64,000 nucleotides of DNA from Alnus glutinosa (lineage: Eukaryota > Streptophyta > Magnoliopsida > Fagales > Betulaceae). The notes below the pieces were generated by a model that searched no databases, had not been told where the DNA came from, and was given only the letters and a program-made list of their open reading frames with translations. The position numbers and the translations under genes are program-made. The stretch's first letter is position 1; each line of letters opens with the position of its first letter. Shown here piece by piece: positions 9,948 to 20,848 of this stretch. The stretch is taken from assembly GCF_958979055.1 (NCBI RefSeq), contig NC_084897.1, positions 25,969,128 through 26,033,127 on the forward strand, given 5' to 3'.

Positions 9948-11888
9948 ATGCTGCAAGATATGTGGAACGCTCCCCCTGGTTTCAGACCCACCAAGTCCGC
10001 TCCTTCCTCACCAGCCAAGCCTCTTGGGGTTTCAAGAACTCGTTCCGATTCCTTCCACGTGACCCACAAGGTCCCGGTTGGCGATAGTCCTTATGTCAGA
10101 GCCAAGAACGTCCAGGCAAGCTTCTATGATTTCTTGAAATTGGTTAAAAATCGTGTTTTTCTTGCTTTGATTTGTGTTCTTTGATGGGTATTTCTTTTAT
10201 TTGCTGCTTTGGTTCTGGGTTGTCTTCAAATTGGTAGAAAATCCTTTTTTTCTTGCTTTAACTTGAGCTCTGATTGAAGGGTCTTTCTTTCTTTTCTTGG
10301 CTGTTTTTGTTTCTGGGTTGGTAAACCGTATTTTCTCTCTCTTGTTTTCTGATTATTGGGGTCTTTCTCTTTTTCCTGTTTTTTGTTTGAACAGTTGGTG
10401 GATAAGGATCCGGAGAAGGCTATTCCTCTCTTTTGGGCAGCCATTAACGCTGGGGATAGGGTAGACAGTGCCCTGAAAGACATGGCTATTGTGATGAAGC
10501 AACAGAATCGGGCTGAAGAAGCTATCGAAGCCATCAAGTCTCTGCGTCGTCGGTGTTCAGATCAAGCCCAAGAGTCTCTTGACAATATTCTTTTGGACCT
10601 TTACAAGGTATTTCACCGATGTCCCCCTTGTCTATTATTACTGGTTGTTTAGTTTAGGATCTTGCTGATAAATTTAGGACCTATTATAGTAGCACTTGAC
10701 GATTTTTATTTTTTTTATTTTTTTTTAATTCAATTCAATTGGACTCTTTTGCTTTTCTTCCTACAGAGATGTGGGAGATTGGATGACCAAATAACATTGT
10801 TGAGACACAAGTTGTACTTGATTCAACAAGGGCTGGCTTTCAATGGGAAACGCACCAAGACTGCCAGATCCCAAGGAAAGAAATTCCAGGTCTCTGTGGA
10901 ACAAGAAGCAACTAGGCTGTTGGTAAGAATTCTGCACATCTCCTCCACTAGTTTTGTTTGAAGATTTAGTAGATGAAACTGAGGTCAATTCTTTCTATTA
11001 TAGGGGAACTTGGGATGGGCGCTGATGCAACAGAACAACTACATTGAAGCAGAAGATGCTTACCGGAGGGCTCTTTCGATTGCACCCGATAATAATAAGA
11101 TGTGCAATCTTGGTATCTGCTTGATGAAGCAGGGGAGGATTGTTGAAGCCAAAGAAACATTGCGGCTAGTGAAACCAGCAATGGCAGATGGCCCGAGAGG
11201 CACAGATTCACATCTCAAAGCCTATGAAAGGGCACAGCAGATGCTCAAGGACCTTGAGTCTGAAATGATGAACAAGGGAGGTGGGGACCGGCTCGAACAG
11301 CGCAGGCTCTTCGACGCCTTTCTTGGGTCTTCATCGATTTGGCAGCCTCAGCCTTGCAAGGATCATACTAGCATGCCTACATTCAACAATTCAATCGAAC
11401 CCCGGGATGGTTTCGCTGATGAGAATGTCAATTCGAACATAATAGCAGACCAGCTGAGAACTGTCAAACAAGCTTCACATACTGCTGCCAATTGCTTAAA
11501 TATTGCTGCAGCTCCATTCTTTTCGTCAAGATTTATGAAAGAGCAGCCGATTATGAAAGACCGAGTCCAGAATCAATTTCCTGAGAGCCATAAGAGAACA
11601 AGGTCTGGAAACCCTGCCGATTCAATCCGAATGAACAGAATGGGAGAGATCACAAAGCTTCTTGCAGAATCAGAAAAGTCAGAGAATAAGTCACGAAGGC
11701 TATCTGCTTCACCTGAAGAAACAGACAAGTTGATAGAGTCGCTGCCAGACAACAAGGCCTTTGAAGATGCTATTTTGGGCATTGATGAGGCAGGAAAGCC
11801 AGCTGACAGCGGGATATATCAGAGGAAGATTGAGAAGAGGCTAAAGGCTTTTGAAGATATTACACTCTCTATGAGCACAAGAGCCTGA
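9948..11888 (+). CDS. POLLENLESS3-LIKE / MS5-family TPR protein
   Basis: Member of the plant MS5/POLLENLESS3 (TDM1) family of TPR proteins. The founding member acts in exit from male meiosis; relatives include sulfur-deficiency-induced proteins. Four coding exons keep frame: 9948-10115, 10395-10607, 10767-10922 and 11004-11888, giving 473 aa. The N-terminus has MWNAPPGFRP and the family block PYVRAKNVQ|LVDKDPEKAI. TPR-type helices follow at about residues 60-250, including LGWALMQQNNYIEAEDAYRR. The long C-terminal tail is Ser-rich and low-conservation. Intron 1 appears to start with GC (CAG|GCAAGC). A GT donor 27 bases downstream would add nine codons in frame, but the family sequence argues for the GC site. 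The N-terminus looks closest to POLLENLESS3-LIKE 2 of Arabidopsis; the exact orthologue is inferred from memory. A second ATG at 9960 is also possible. Confidence 0.9.
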
Positions 11889-12958
11889 CTTAAATTAGAT
11901 TTAATAATGTCTTCAATTAATTTTAATTTCTTAATTTTTGTAGTTTTTTAGGTGGGAGATGCACTTGTTCTCCTTTCCATTGATTTAATTCCTCTAAACT
12001 GCTACACTGTGTGATAGCAATTCTTTTAGGTAGAATAGTCGTACGGTAGATGTTGGTCTTGGTCCATTCAAGAGGAGTTCAGCATGCCTCTTCAACAAGG
12101 GGTTTAACATAATAATAACTTTATTAATCTTTTGTGCACTTACAGAAATTATGAGTCTACCTTTTTAGTTCCCAAATGATGACCAAACTCCTGGTTACTT
12201 GGCCAAGAAATTGCAATCGGAGGTGACTCTAGCCTTGAAAAAGTGGGGAATGACAAGCAGTGTTAAAGTCTCTCTCTCTCTCTCTCTCTCTCAACACAGA
12301 CGCACCCAGGTTCCTGCTAATGCATGCTTTTATGGTTTCAGGAGGGAATTACAGAAAACCCGGAGGGTGTTCACCAATTCCAAGCACACCAATTGGGTGT
12401 ACTCCTCTAAGAAAGGTGTTGGATAGGTTTTGCCACTCTTTGGGGAAAGGGGCACAGCTCCACTCTGGTTCCTGCTAATGCATGCTAAAATAGTTTGAGG
12501 AGGGAATGGCAGAAAAACCAGTGATGAAACCCACTCTGGAAGTTATGAATGTTCACCAACTCCAAGCACACCAGTGGTTTGTATAGAATTCCAGGTTTTG
12601 CCACTCTTTGGAAAAGGGGCAGAGCTCCATCCTATTCTCTCTCTTTGTACTACATCTTTGTAGCTCACCTTACTATCATGGTTTGTGAAATTTTGCACTG
12701 CACAGTTATTTGAGTTAGAGATTCAATCATGTAACGGTATAATTTGATCAGCTTGAGTGAGGAAAGTCAACAATTTGGAAAATAAAGAGAACGAATCATG
12801 TTATTTGAGTTAGAGATTCAAATGTATTTTTGTCTGGTTTCGGCAGTTACAATCAGTAACATGTGTGAACAGGTTAGACTTATTGTTACAGTTTTCAATC
12901 TTAAATAGGGAGATATTTGATTGCAAGATGCTAATTGCTCCACCCATTTTGTAGAATT
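11889..12958. other. Spacer between two convergent genes
   Basis: This holds the 3' flanks of the POLLENLESS3-like gene (plus) and the ascorbate peroxidase (minus). It contains a short CT run (about 12271-12292), a two-copy tandem repeat (12309-12632) and a 24-base direct repeat (TTATTTGAGTTAGAGATTCA at about 12708 and 12801). No further gene is seen. Confidence 0.6.
12309..12632. repeat. Two-copy tandem repeat, period about 158 bp
   Basis: Both copies start GGTTCCTGCTAATGCATGCT (12309 and 12467). Both contain GGAGGGAAT, TCCAAGCACACCA and GGTTTTGCCACTCTTTGG in the same order, and end AGCTCCA. The copies have diverged by substitutions and small indels. No function is visible. Confidence 0.8.
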
Positions 12959-15900
12959 CTACAGAGTGAGGTCTTGTTCACTCGATTTTCTGTGAATTCC
13001 GTAAAAATAACTAAAGATAAACACAACTGCAGCAACTGCAACCCCCACAGCACTTTGTGTCAATATTTTACTGCTCTTTGCAACTCCCATTGGGGGGCCC
13101 CAGGAAGGTGGAGTGAAGCCTAGTTCTGAAAGTCTCTTGTGTGATGCCGCATAATCTGTGAAGAAAGCATCCTCATCCTGCCATTTAAATGGGAAAAAGA
13201 AATACTCAATTCATTTGATCAACAGGTGAAGGCAAGGTGCAGTCAATAAATTTCTTCCAGAAAAGCTTCTAATGACTTAGACAACTGGTCCCTGCTCTAC
13301 ACTAATGAGCAACCTATCATAACAACCCATCACTGGAAAATGCCCGTCTAGTGTGATTATGTGGACATCTTTTAAAATCGCCAACATATACTATATTTTT
13401 TATGAATAAGCATAAGCCATACTACCTTTGCATATAGCTCAACATAGGGACGAAACTTAGGATCTTCAACTAATGCCTTGTCTGTGGGGAGTTTCAGCAA
13501 TCCCTGTGAGTCTCTTTTCATGAGCTCTCTGATTTATCAACCATAATAGACATCCACCATACACAATATCAAACATTTATTTCAAAAGGAAATTGAATAT
13601 AACCAAAGTAGTTAATTTTCTCTCTCTACCAAAATATAGTTTGTATTGATTCTTACACAAAATATGAGTTATTAAACTTCATAGGCGTAGTTGTCCAAGC
13701 TAGACTTTCGAATCCTGATCTCTCCCTGTGTGCCTTTCCCTAAAGAACCAAAATGAAGGAGATAATATATGTATGTTTTGACTACAGTGAAGAACTTTTC
13801 CATATAGTTTAATCTTTGGAGAAAGTTACCAATGTGTGGCCTCCGGACAATGCCACAATGTCCTTGTCAGTTAGACCCATGCGATAAAAGACGTCCCTTA
13901 AATGCTGTGCATCTACAAACAGAATTGGATGAGAAGAGAATATATTGTTTGACATCCCGTCTGTTATGTGTGTGTTCTTTCACAATGAAATAAATTGTTT
14001 CATTCAATTTCTCCGCAATATGTGCATACTCAGGCTTAGAGAAAAGATCTCTATACATCAGCCACAAAAGCACTACCACGATGCAAGTGTGGTTAACATA
14101 GTGATGTTCACTTTAACAATCTTCAAAGGAAAGATTCGAACCCTATGCTTCAGTCCTCAATCATGAAACAAACAAGCGCCTCAGACAACTTTTGTTTCAT
14201 AGAAAAGCCCTTCTAGAAAAAGAGAGCAACTTGGTCAGTGGCATACCTTGTTTGGCATCTGGAATGAGCCCTTCTTCATCAGCTTCAAATGAATCCTTTC
14301 TGCCTGGAACAAATTCGATAGAGGGGCCTCCAGTGACCTCGACTGCAACAACGCCAGCAAGCTAAAAAGCCAAAACAATTGATGATGAGTTCATCCATAA
14401 CTCTTGAATGTAAAAGTCTCTGATCTGATTCTTATATATAGAGTAACTACTAACTTTTTTAATATCAACACAGGTTAATGACCCCAAGTTGCATTAAAAC
14501 TAGCAAATACATTCGAATTGTAAAATTTTATTCTTAGCACAGATGATTCATGATCCCTTCGTGAAATGTGTGTTAGAAGGACATAAATTTCCTCCAAATT
14601 AGGTTGGGCGAATTTCCTCAAACCCAATATATAAAACTGTCATATATGATATATCCCTTAACATGTGAGAAGCGCATTAAAAGACCATGTGATTCTCACA
14701 TACTCAAAGAACACATGGCAGTTTCTCTGACCCTAGTTTGGAGAAAATTTCTGTCATGTGTTGTAATATCTAGGATATTTGTCTATGTTAAGCCTCTATA
14801 TATTTTCCTCATAGGTTTATAATCAAATATCTACAATTTGATTATCTTGTCTAGCCTACCTCACCTACCACATTTTTTCTACAAATAGAACATGCAACGC
14901 AATTGTACGATCAAATTAATACAATAATAATGTAGACTTATGGGGCACTTCCCAGTGGTGGACGTCGGCCTCTAAGGCTAAACCACCCCAAAATTCTTAT
15001 GTTATCTTTCTCTCTCCACTTCCGTTATTCTATTATTTTCTTTTTTCTTTTTTATGAAATTTCTACAATATGAAAAGATCAGGTTGAGAGCCACATGAGT
15101 AGCATATAAACTGTATCCAAACAATGCCATAAATAAGATGTATGTCGTCAACCTCAACATCTTGAGTTTGTTATTGTAACAAGGATAGACATTTGTAATG
15201 ACTAGCACCATTTTTCATTTCAGTGTATGACGGTGGGGGACATGGTCTGTGTTTTATTAGAAAGAATTCGATTATTCATCTCATGGTGAGAAGGTTGTCC
15301 GAGGAAAGGAAAATGCAGATAAGTGAAACTTCACAATTTCCAATTTTCCATAAGCATGAGATCCTGGCCTCCTTCAAAATGATACTTTACACTACATGAT
15401 CTTGATATGTTTTATGTATACATAGCTTCTGAAAACAAACATTAAAAAACAATCACCTGGAATAGGTCAGCGTATGTAATTTTTGGATGTTTAGCCTTCA
15501 CTAGTTCTGATCCCAAAACAAGCCCACGAACAGTTAGAAGAAAATCGATGCTTGAAATCCAAGATCATTGAGTGACAAAATGGAAACGAGAGCTTTCACA
15601 AATTCAAACTACAACCGGGCCGGCCTGTCCTAAATTGTTCTAGCAGGCTAATATTATACAGTGAGTGCATGTGGTGGACATGAAATGATAGACACAAAAT
15701 AAAGGAAGTTTGTTTCAGTGTAAAATATTTAATGACAAAGGGTTTTCTCTATTTTTTAGTGTTTGGCACAGCATAAAATATTGGTCAAACTAAAAATATT
15801 TTCAATTGAACAAGAAAAATAATATTCATTAGGCATACAATGGTTATGCTTCTTATCTGCGTAAATTATTTTCCGCCGCTCTACCACATTTTGATGCAGG

Positions 15901-17045
15901 CAACTGTGAAAGGACTTCTTATGGCCTTAAGAAACTTACCTGCCCGAACAGGTCTTGGGCTACTGGAACACTTGCCCGAATAGATGAACCCCACAAAAGC
16001 CTTTTCACAATTGCATGTCCAAAGCCTGCCCAAATGCAATATGACAAGGCAATTGCACTAGATCTTAATCCAATATTTAAATGCATCTTATTCTCACACA
16101 CTCTCTTCTTCTGCAGCTCTTCTTCACTGTCTCTCTTTCTCGCAACTTCTTAGATTATATGAAAATATAAAAAACATTTGGCAATTTTTCATACAAGCCA
16201 AATGCCGAAAACTATTTTCCAACCCATTTTTTAAGATTGCAAACAAACAACGAAAAATAACCAAATATTTTCAGCTGAAAACATTTTCTCATATAAAATA
16301 TTTACTCTGAAACAAACAAAGCTCACCGCATAATCTAACTGCGATTTCCAAACCAGCATTTGCACTATGTTTCAACTCATCCTCAGTCCTGATTGAGCCA
16401 TTAGGACCTCCAGTCTTACTTTTGGCGTCGTAAGTTCCAGCATCATGCCACCTGTCAAAAATCAAGTTTAGGCGGCTTCTGATCGACCCAATGAGCACCT
16501 CAATTATTGAAAATTACCATTTCAATAAGGATTACATAAAGATTTTGAAACATTTTCGGTGTTTAGTGCGATCACAAAACGAAAGTCAATAGAAAAAAAA
16601 AGGTTCACTTCTGTGCATGCTTAAGCTCAATCATAAGGTTTAAAATTATATTTAATGAATTGATGCTATGTTGGAAGGAAAAAAAAAAAAAAAAACAGTA
16701 ACGTAACGTAAAGCTATATGGCTAATTCTCTGTTTGGCCAATCAGCAAATGTGCCGAGAGAAAAGAAAAGAAGAATTTAAAATTTTCCGAGATTAGGGCG
16801 ACAAGAAACATCAGGTATTCTCAGAAATTGATTTCCATTCTCTTTCCGTAGCTTTCGCGGGAACCAAACGGCAAACGGAGATTAAGTTAAAAACAGAGAG
16901 AACAGAAAAAAGAGAAAAGAAAAGCATTTTACGCTAAACGGAGCATGATAGGAGCGCAGCTCTTGCTGGAGATGAGAGCGCGAAGGTCTTGACGAGTCTT
17001 TTCGATCTCCTTCAGGTACACTGCGTCTACTACTGGTGCATCCAT
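12959..17045 (-). CDS. APX3: L-ascorbate peroxidase, membrane-anchored (peroxisomal APX3/APX5 type)
   Basis: Class I haem peroxidase that uses ascorbate to reduce hydrogen peroxide; this type sits on the peroxisome/ER membrane. Nine coding exons (minus) keep frame: 17045-16933, 16451-16327, 15506-15457, 14361-14247, 13912-13830, 13739-13657, 13528-13426 and 13177-12959, with the start codon in 17045-16933; eight listed blocks make the whole coding sequence of 296 aa. Distal-side residues are kept (RLAWHDAG, Arg36/Trp39/His40), as is the proximal His (SGGHTLG, His160). The block KFDNSYF reads KFNNSYF, so the conserved proximal Asp is Asn (residue 185), and there is one extra residue just before the conserved Trp (SLAWT). 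A C-terminal membrane helix (about 262-284, [19 protein letters not shown]) is followed by a basic patch and EQDLTL. The frame is open throughout, so it is coding, but peroxidase activity may be altered. It converges on the POLLENLESS3-like gene. Confidence 0.92.
15705..16320. mobile_element. MITE inside an APX intron, touching the splice donor
   Basis: The left end (GTTTGTTTCAGTGTAAAATA) and the reverse complement of the right end (TTTGTTTGTTTCAGAGTAAA) are inverted repeats. It belongs with the GTTTGTTTCGGCGTAAAAT-type elements at 30711-31521 and 43386-44018. On the gene strand its outer edge lies about 6 bases inside the intron after exon 16451-16327. The interior includes an open, splice-bounded-looking piece (about 15945-16100) that could be captured sequence; its source is unknown. 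Confidence 0.65.
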
Positions 17046-20000
17046 GAGATGAGAGCAAAAAGAATATAAAGTTGGTTTCGCTCCCAACGAAGAAAAAGAG
17101 AAGAAGAAGAAGATAACAAACACAATGGAATTAGCTTTTTCGCTTCGATCATATCGGCTTATATATGCATAAAGGAATTTTTAAGCGATTGTTTTGCCGA
17201 AGAAGAAAGGAAAAGGATTGCTCTTTGCTGACAATGGAGGGAAAGGAGACTTCTAGTTCTAGTCTTTCAAAATGATAAACACAAATCTTAGCTTTATTCT
17301 CTTGCAAATATCTTGTTTATTTAGGTACAAAATATTCGCAAATTCACCGTTAAATTTATAGAATTACACGTGAATTTTACTGATTTAATAGTAAATTTTT
17401 TTTTTAAAAAAAAAAAAATTGCAAGATAATGGCACCAAATATTTTTCTTTTTTAAAATGATCATGTTACATATTCATCCCCTAATAATTTCTTACACATC
17501 TCTGTATAACAAGTTTCTTAATATGAGAAGCGCAACTCTCTTAAATTTCATTTTATAATGATTAATAAAGTTTTGAATATGTTATACAACTTAACGAGAT
17601 ATAATGAATACAAAATAATATGTTTATAGAGATGATAAATATTTAGATATTAAATTTTGAATTGTTTAATAATTCAATCAGAGAATTATCAAAAAAAATA
17701 AAAAATTGAGAATTATAATCCTAAATTCTTAGTCTAATTACATTTTCCTTCCATTCGGGTGGCCCAAAGCACGTGGTCCAAAAAATAGAAGAACCCGAAA
17801 AGCCTAAAGTAAGGAAACAACAAGGATGTACAAAGAAGAAAAAAGGAAAATAGAAAAACCCTGAGGTAAGGCCCAAGATGGAACACCAGCACAGTGGGCC
17901 AAGTCCAATACCCAAGAAAGGGAAAAACTAAAATGGACTGTTTATTTCCTGTCTTTTTTTTCTTTTTCTTTTTTCTTTCTTTTTAAAGCAAAAATATTAA
18001 TAAATAACCAAAAACACAAAGCACTCCTCTTTTTCTTTTTCTTTTTGACATGTCCTTACAAAAGGGGGAAGGGGGGTTTCGAACTAGTGACATCCGCTTT
18101 ATAAAGTATAATCCCTAGCCAATTGAATTACCTATTAAAGACTCACAAAGCACTTCTCAAACACACATAAAACATTTATCAAGATATAAAAACAGTTTTC
18201 ACCTTTATGTTACATCAAAACAATAAATCAAACAAAAAAAAATTATAATTCTCCCAAAATGCATTAACAAACAGAATCAAAGTATTCTTCCATATTAACT
18301 ATAAATAAATAAAAGGTATTCTTTCATATTGGATTGGAGAAAATTATTCTAATTCAATGTATTAAACAGATATATGTACTTGGAGCATATAATTCTAACA
18401 TATATTTTTAATAAGATTATCATAAATGCAATAAGTTCTTAGAACATGCAATTCTCATTTCTAAAATGCATGTAAAAATCATATGAATTATATGATCTAA
18501 AAACAAACGTCAATCTAATAGACTAAATTAAAGAAAAAGTAGAAAAAAAACTTTCTCCATTTATAATTTTGAGAAGGGCAATGCTAGCAAATTAAAGTTC
18601 AAACCAAAAAAATCAAATATTTAGATAGTTGTTTTTCTATACGATATATATATATATTATTATTATTATTTTTTCTACAAGTCTCACACGAAGCATCCAA
18701 CCTCAGACATACATATATTCCCAGGCAGGCATCATCTAGTGGGAATCACACCGTTCCTTCCTGCACATTCTGATTTCTTATTATTTTCTACTTTTTATAC
18801 TTTCATATCACTATGTATAATATGGAAAAATTCATTATAAAAAGCATCTTCCAAGTAAGCCACGCATCCCATATAAAATACAACTTAAAAGTATCATATA
18901 AATAATTGAAGACGCACAACACTCTGTTTAAGTCCTGTGTGCATAAGCACATGACTCAATTTGGGGAAGAAATCAGGAATTTTTATCAAGAGAAGTTAAA
19001 GCATGATGAAGACAATAACTCTATAGCCAAGGGCCTCGTGAGCTTCTCTTCTTCTGTTTGTTATTTTTCTCAGTAAAAATTGATTCAAATGTTCCAACGG
19101 GAAACTCAACTAGCTAGTTCTAAGTGCAGTTAGGAACAAACTTAACATAAAACATCTACATACTAAAAGCCATCAACCAGCAAACACAATACATCGACAA
19201 AACCCATATATATATTTTATGTTTCTCGAGAACTAAAAAGTATTGTAGTTATCAAATAACAATTAAAAGACATTGTAGTATGCAATCAATTGACTTAAAA
19301 TCCCGTTTAATTGTTTTGATTTATTTTGACTTCTTTTATTTTAGTTACATACACCGATAGGCTTCACATTGTGAAATTATCACTCCTCTAATCGAAAAGA
19401 AAGAATCACTCATCTCACGAGGACGTTGTCGATTAACTCTAAGACCCTGTTTGATTTCAAAAAAAAAGAAACTTATTCAAATTAGTAAACTATTCAAGTG
19501 TAAAGAGGCAAATATTGGGCTTTTTCATGAGCTTTTTTATAATGAAAAACTCATTTTATATATGTGTGTATTGACTTGAAAGCTTACCACATTACATATG
19601 ACAAAAGTTCATCACAAATCCTAATATATGAGAAGCAAACGTAAAATGTGGACTTCTAACTATCATTAGCAGCATTAATTAACTTGCCAATTAACTAGGC
19701 AGTCATTGGAAGGAACCGTTTCTCAATGAACATGCTTAATTACTTTTATTTACTTTCACCCATCCTCCCGATAAAAATTTTGAAATATTTTTTCATACTA
19801 AGCTCGATCTTTTTATATGGCCGTTGGAATATCAGAGTTACCAAAACGCCCCCTCCTCAGTCACTCCCCCAAACAAGCTCTGCCGTCCGTACATCCTATC
19901 TGGCACTGGCAGCAAACACTCCACCTAATAATAACAACAACACTTGGGATGTCTGTGTTCTGCATGTTACTCCCACAAAATTACATTTCTTGGGATCTAG

Positions 20001-20848
20001 ATTCCAGTCTTTTTTTCTTTTCTTTTCTTTTCTTTTTTCTTTTTAGCAGAGTAAAAAAATGAGAGAGTCTTTGTGGATTGAGATTAAGAACAATAATTAA
20101 CTGACCAAATCTAGTAATTTTTTTTATTTAATGTGGAACCTACCTTTCGATTTAAAGGGATGAAATTTTTTATGTTATCTATCTAAATTGCTAGAGTTAA
20201 GTGGTATGTATCATTATCCGGTCTTTATAGGATTTACCTGTCCCAATAAATAGTATATTATTCGAAACTTACTTTAACAGATAAATTCTATAAAAACTCT
20301 TTTCATATATATTGGTTCAATTGCTAGCAAAGATCAATTTTGCTGTTAATGTCTATCTCATATATCTTGTCATTTAAGGGCATGTGATAAGGGTGAGGGC
20401 ATAAGTAAGGCAGTTTTGGTAAACAAAACCTCAATATAAAATCAGTGGCCCTCTGCCCAAGGCTCATTGTCCCCTGCCACTTCTCAAAGCTGTTGCCTGT
20501 TGCGCCTCCCACTGCTGTTCCTCCACCGCTACCACTCCAAGTCTGTCCCAAACCAAACGAGTCCAGCTTTACTCTCTAGAAAGAGTATGAGTGTGTGTGT
20601 ATGTGTTTTGCGCAGAACCCATAAAAGGTCTTGTCTTCAAAATAAGTGTAATTTTGGAGCTAGAAAATAGAAAGAAACCCGACTGTTTGTACAGAACAAA
20701 AGCAACATCGACATGAAAAAAATATCAAAGCAACAGTGTTTTTCTAGTCATATAGAAAAGAAGGAAACTTTAACTTTTGGCTCCAAGTAGTTCCAACTCA
20801 AAGACACCAAAGTTGATCTGCTTGCTGCAAGATATCAGAAGAAAGGAC
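17046..20848. other. Spacer between two divergent genes
   Basis: The upstream regions of APX (minus) and the DUF630/632 gene (plus). It is AT-rich with a tRNA-derived SINE (about 18028-18140), an AT/ATT microsatellite (about 18643-18670) and pyrimidine runs (about 17955-17985 and 20010-20043). No gene is recognised. Open frames near 19726-20062 match nothing I know. Confidence 0.55.
18028..18140 (-). mobile_element. tRNA-derived SINE, copy 1
   Basis: On the minus strand a degraded pol III box A-like segment and box B (CTAGTTCGAAACCC) are followed by a C/T-rich stretch and the tail GGACATGTCAAAAAGAAAAA. The order and wording match the copy at 44864-44976. This copy is more decayed in its box A half. 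Confidence 0.7.

Noticed and set aside
9739-10062. Plus-strand frame ending in a Leu-Ser run before the POLLENLESS3-like gene
   Set aside because: It reads the CT microsatellite and overlaps the true first exon out of frame.
12309-12632. CRISPR-like or satellite array
   Set aside because: Only two long diverged copies and a plant nuclear context; there are no short regular repeats with spacers anywhere in the window.
13426-13739. Ascorbate peroxidase as a pseudogene
   Set aside because: I first missed two exons in this stretch. Once the diverged exons at 13739-13657 and 13528-13426 are placed, the frame is open over all 296 codons with correct splice signals.
20777-20848. Longer start for the DUF630/632 protein
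   Set aside because: The extension begins at TTG. The family starts MGCC, which needs the Met next to Gly for myristoylation.
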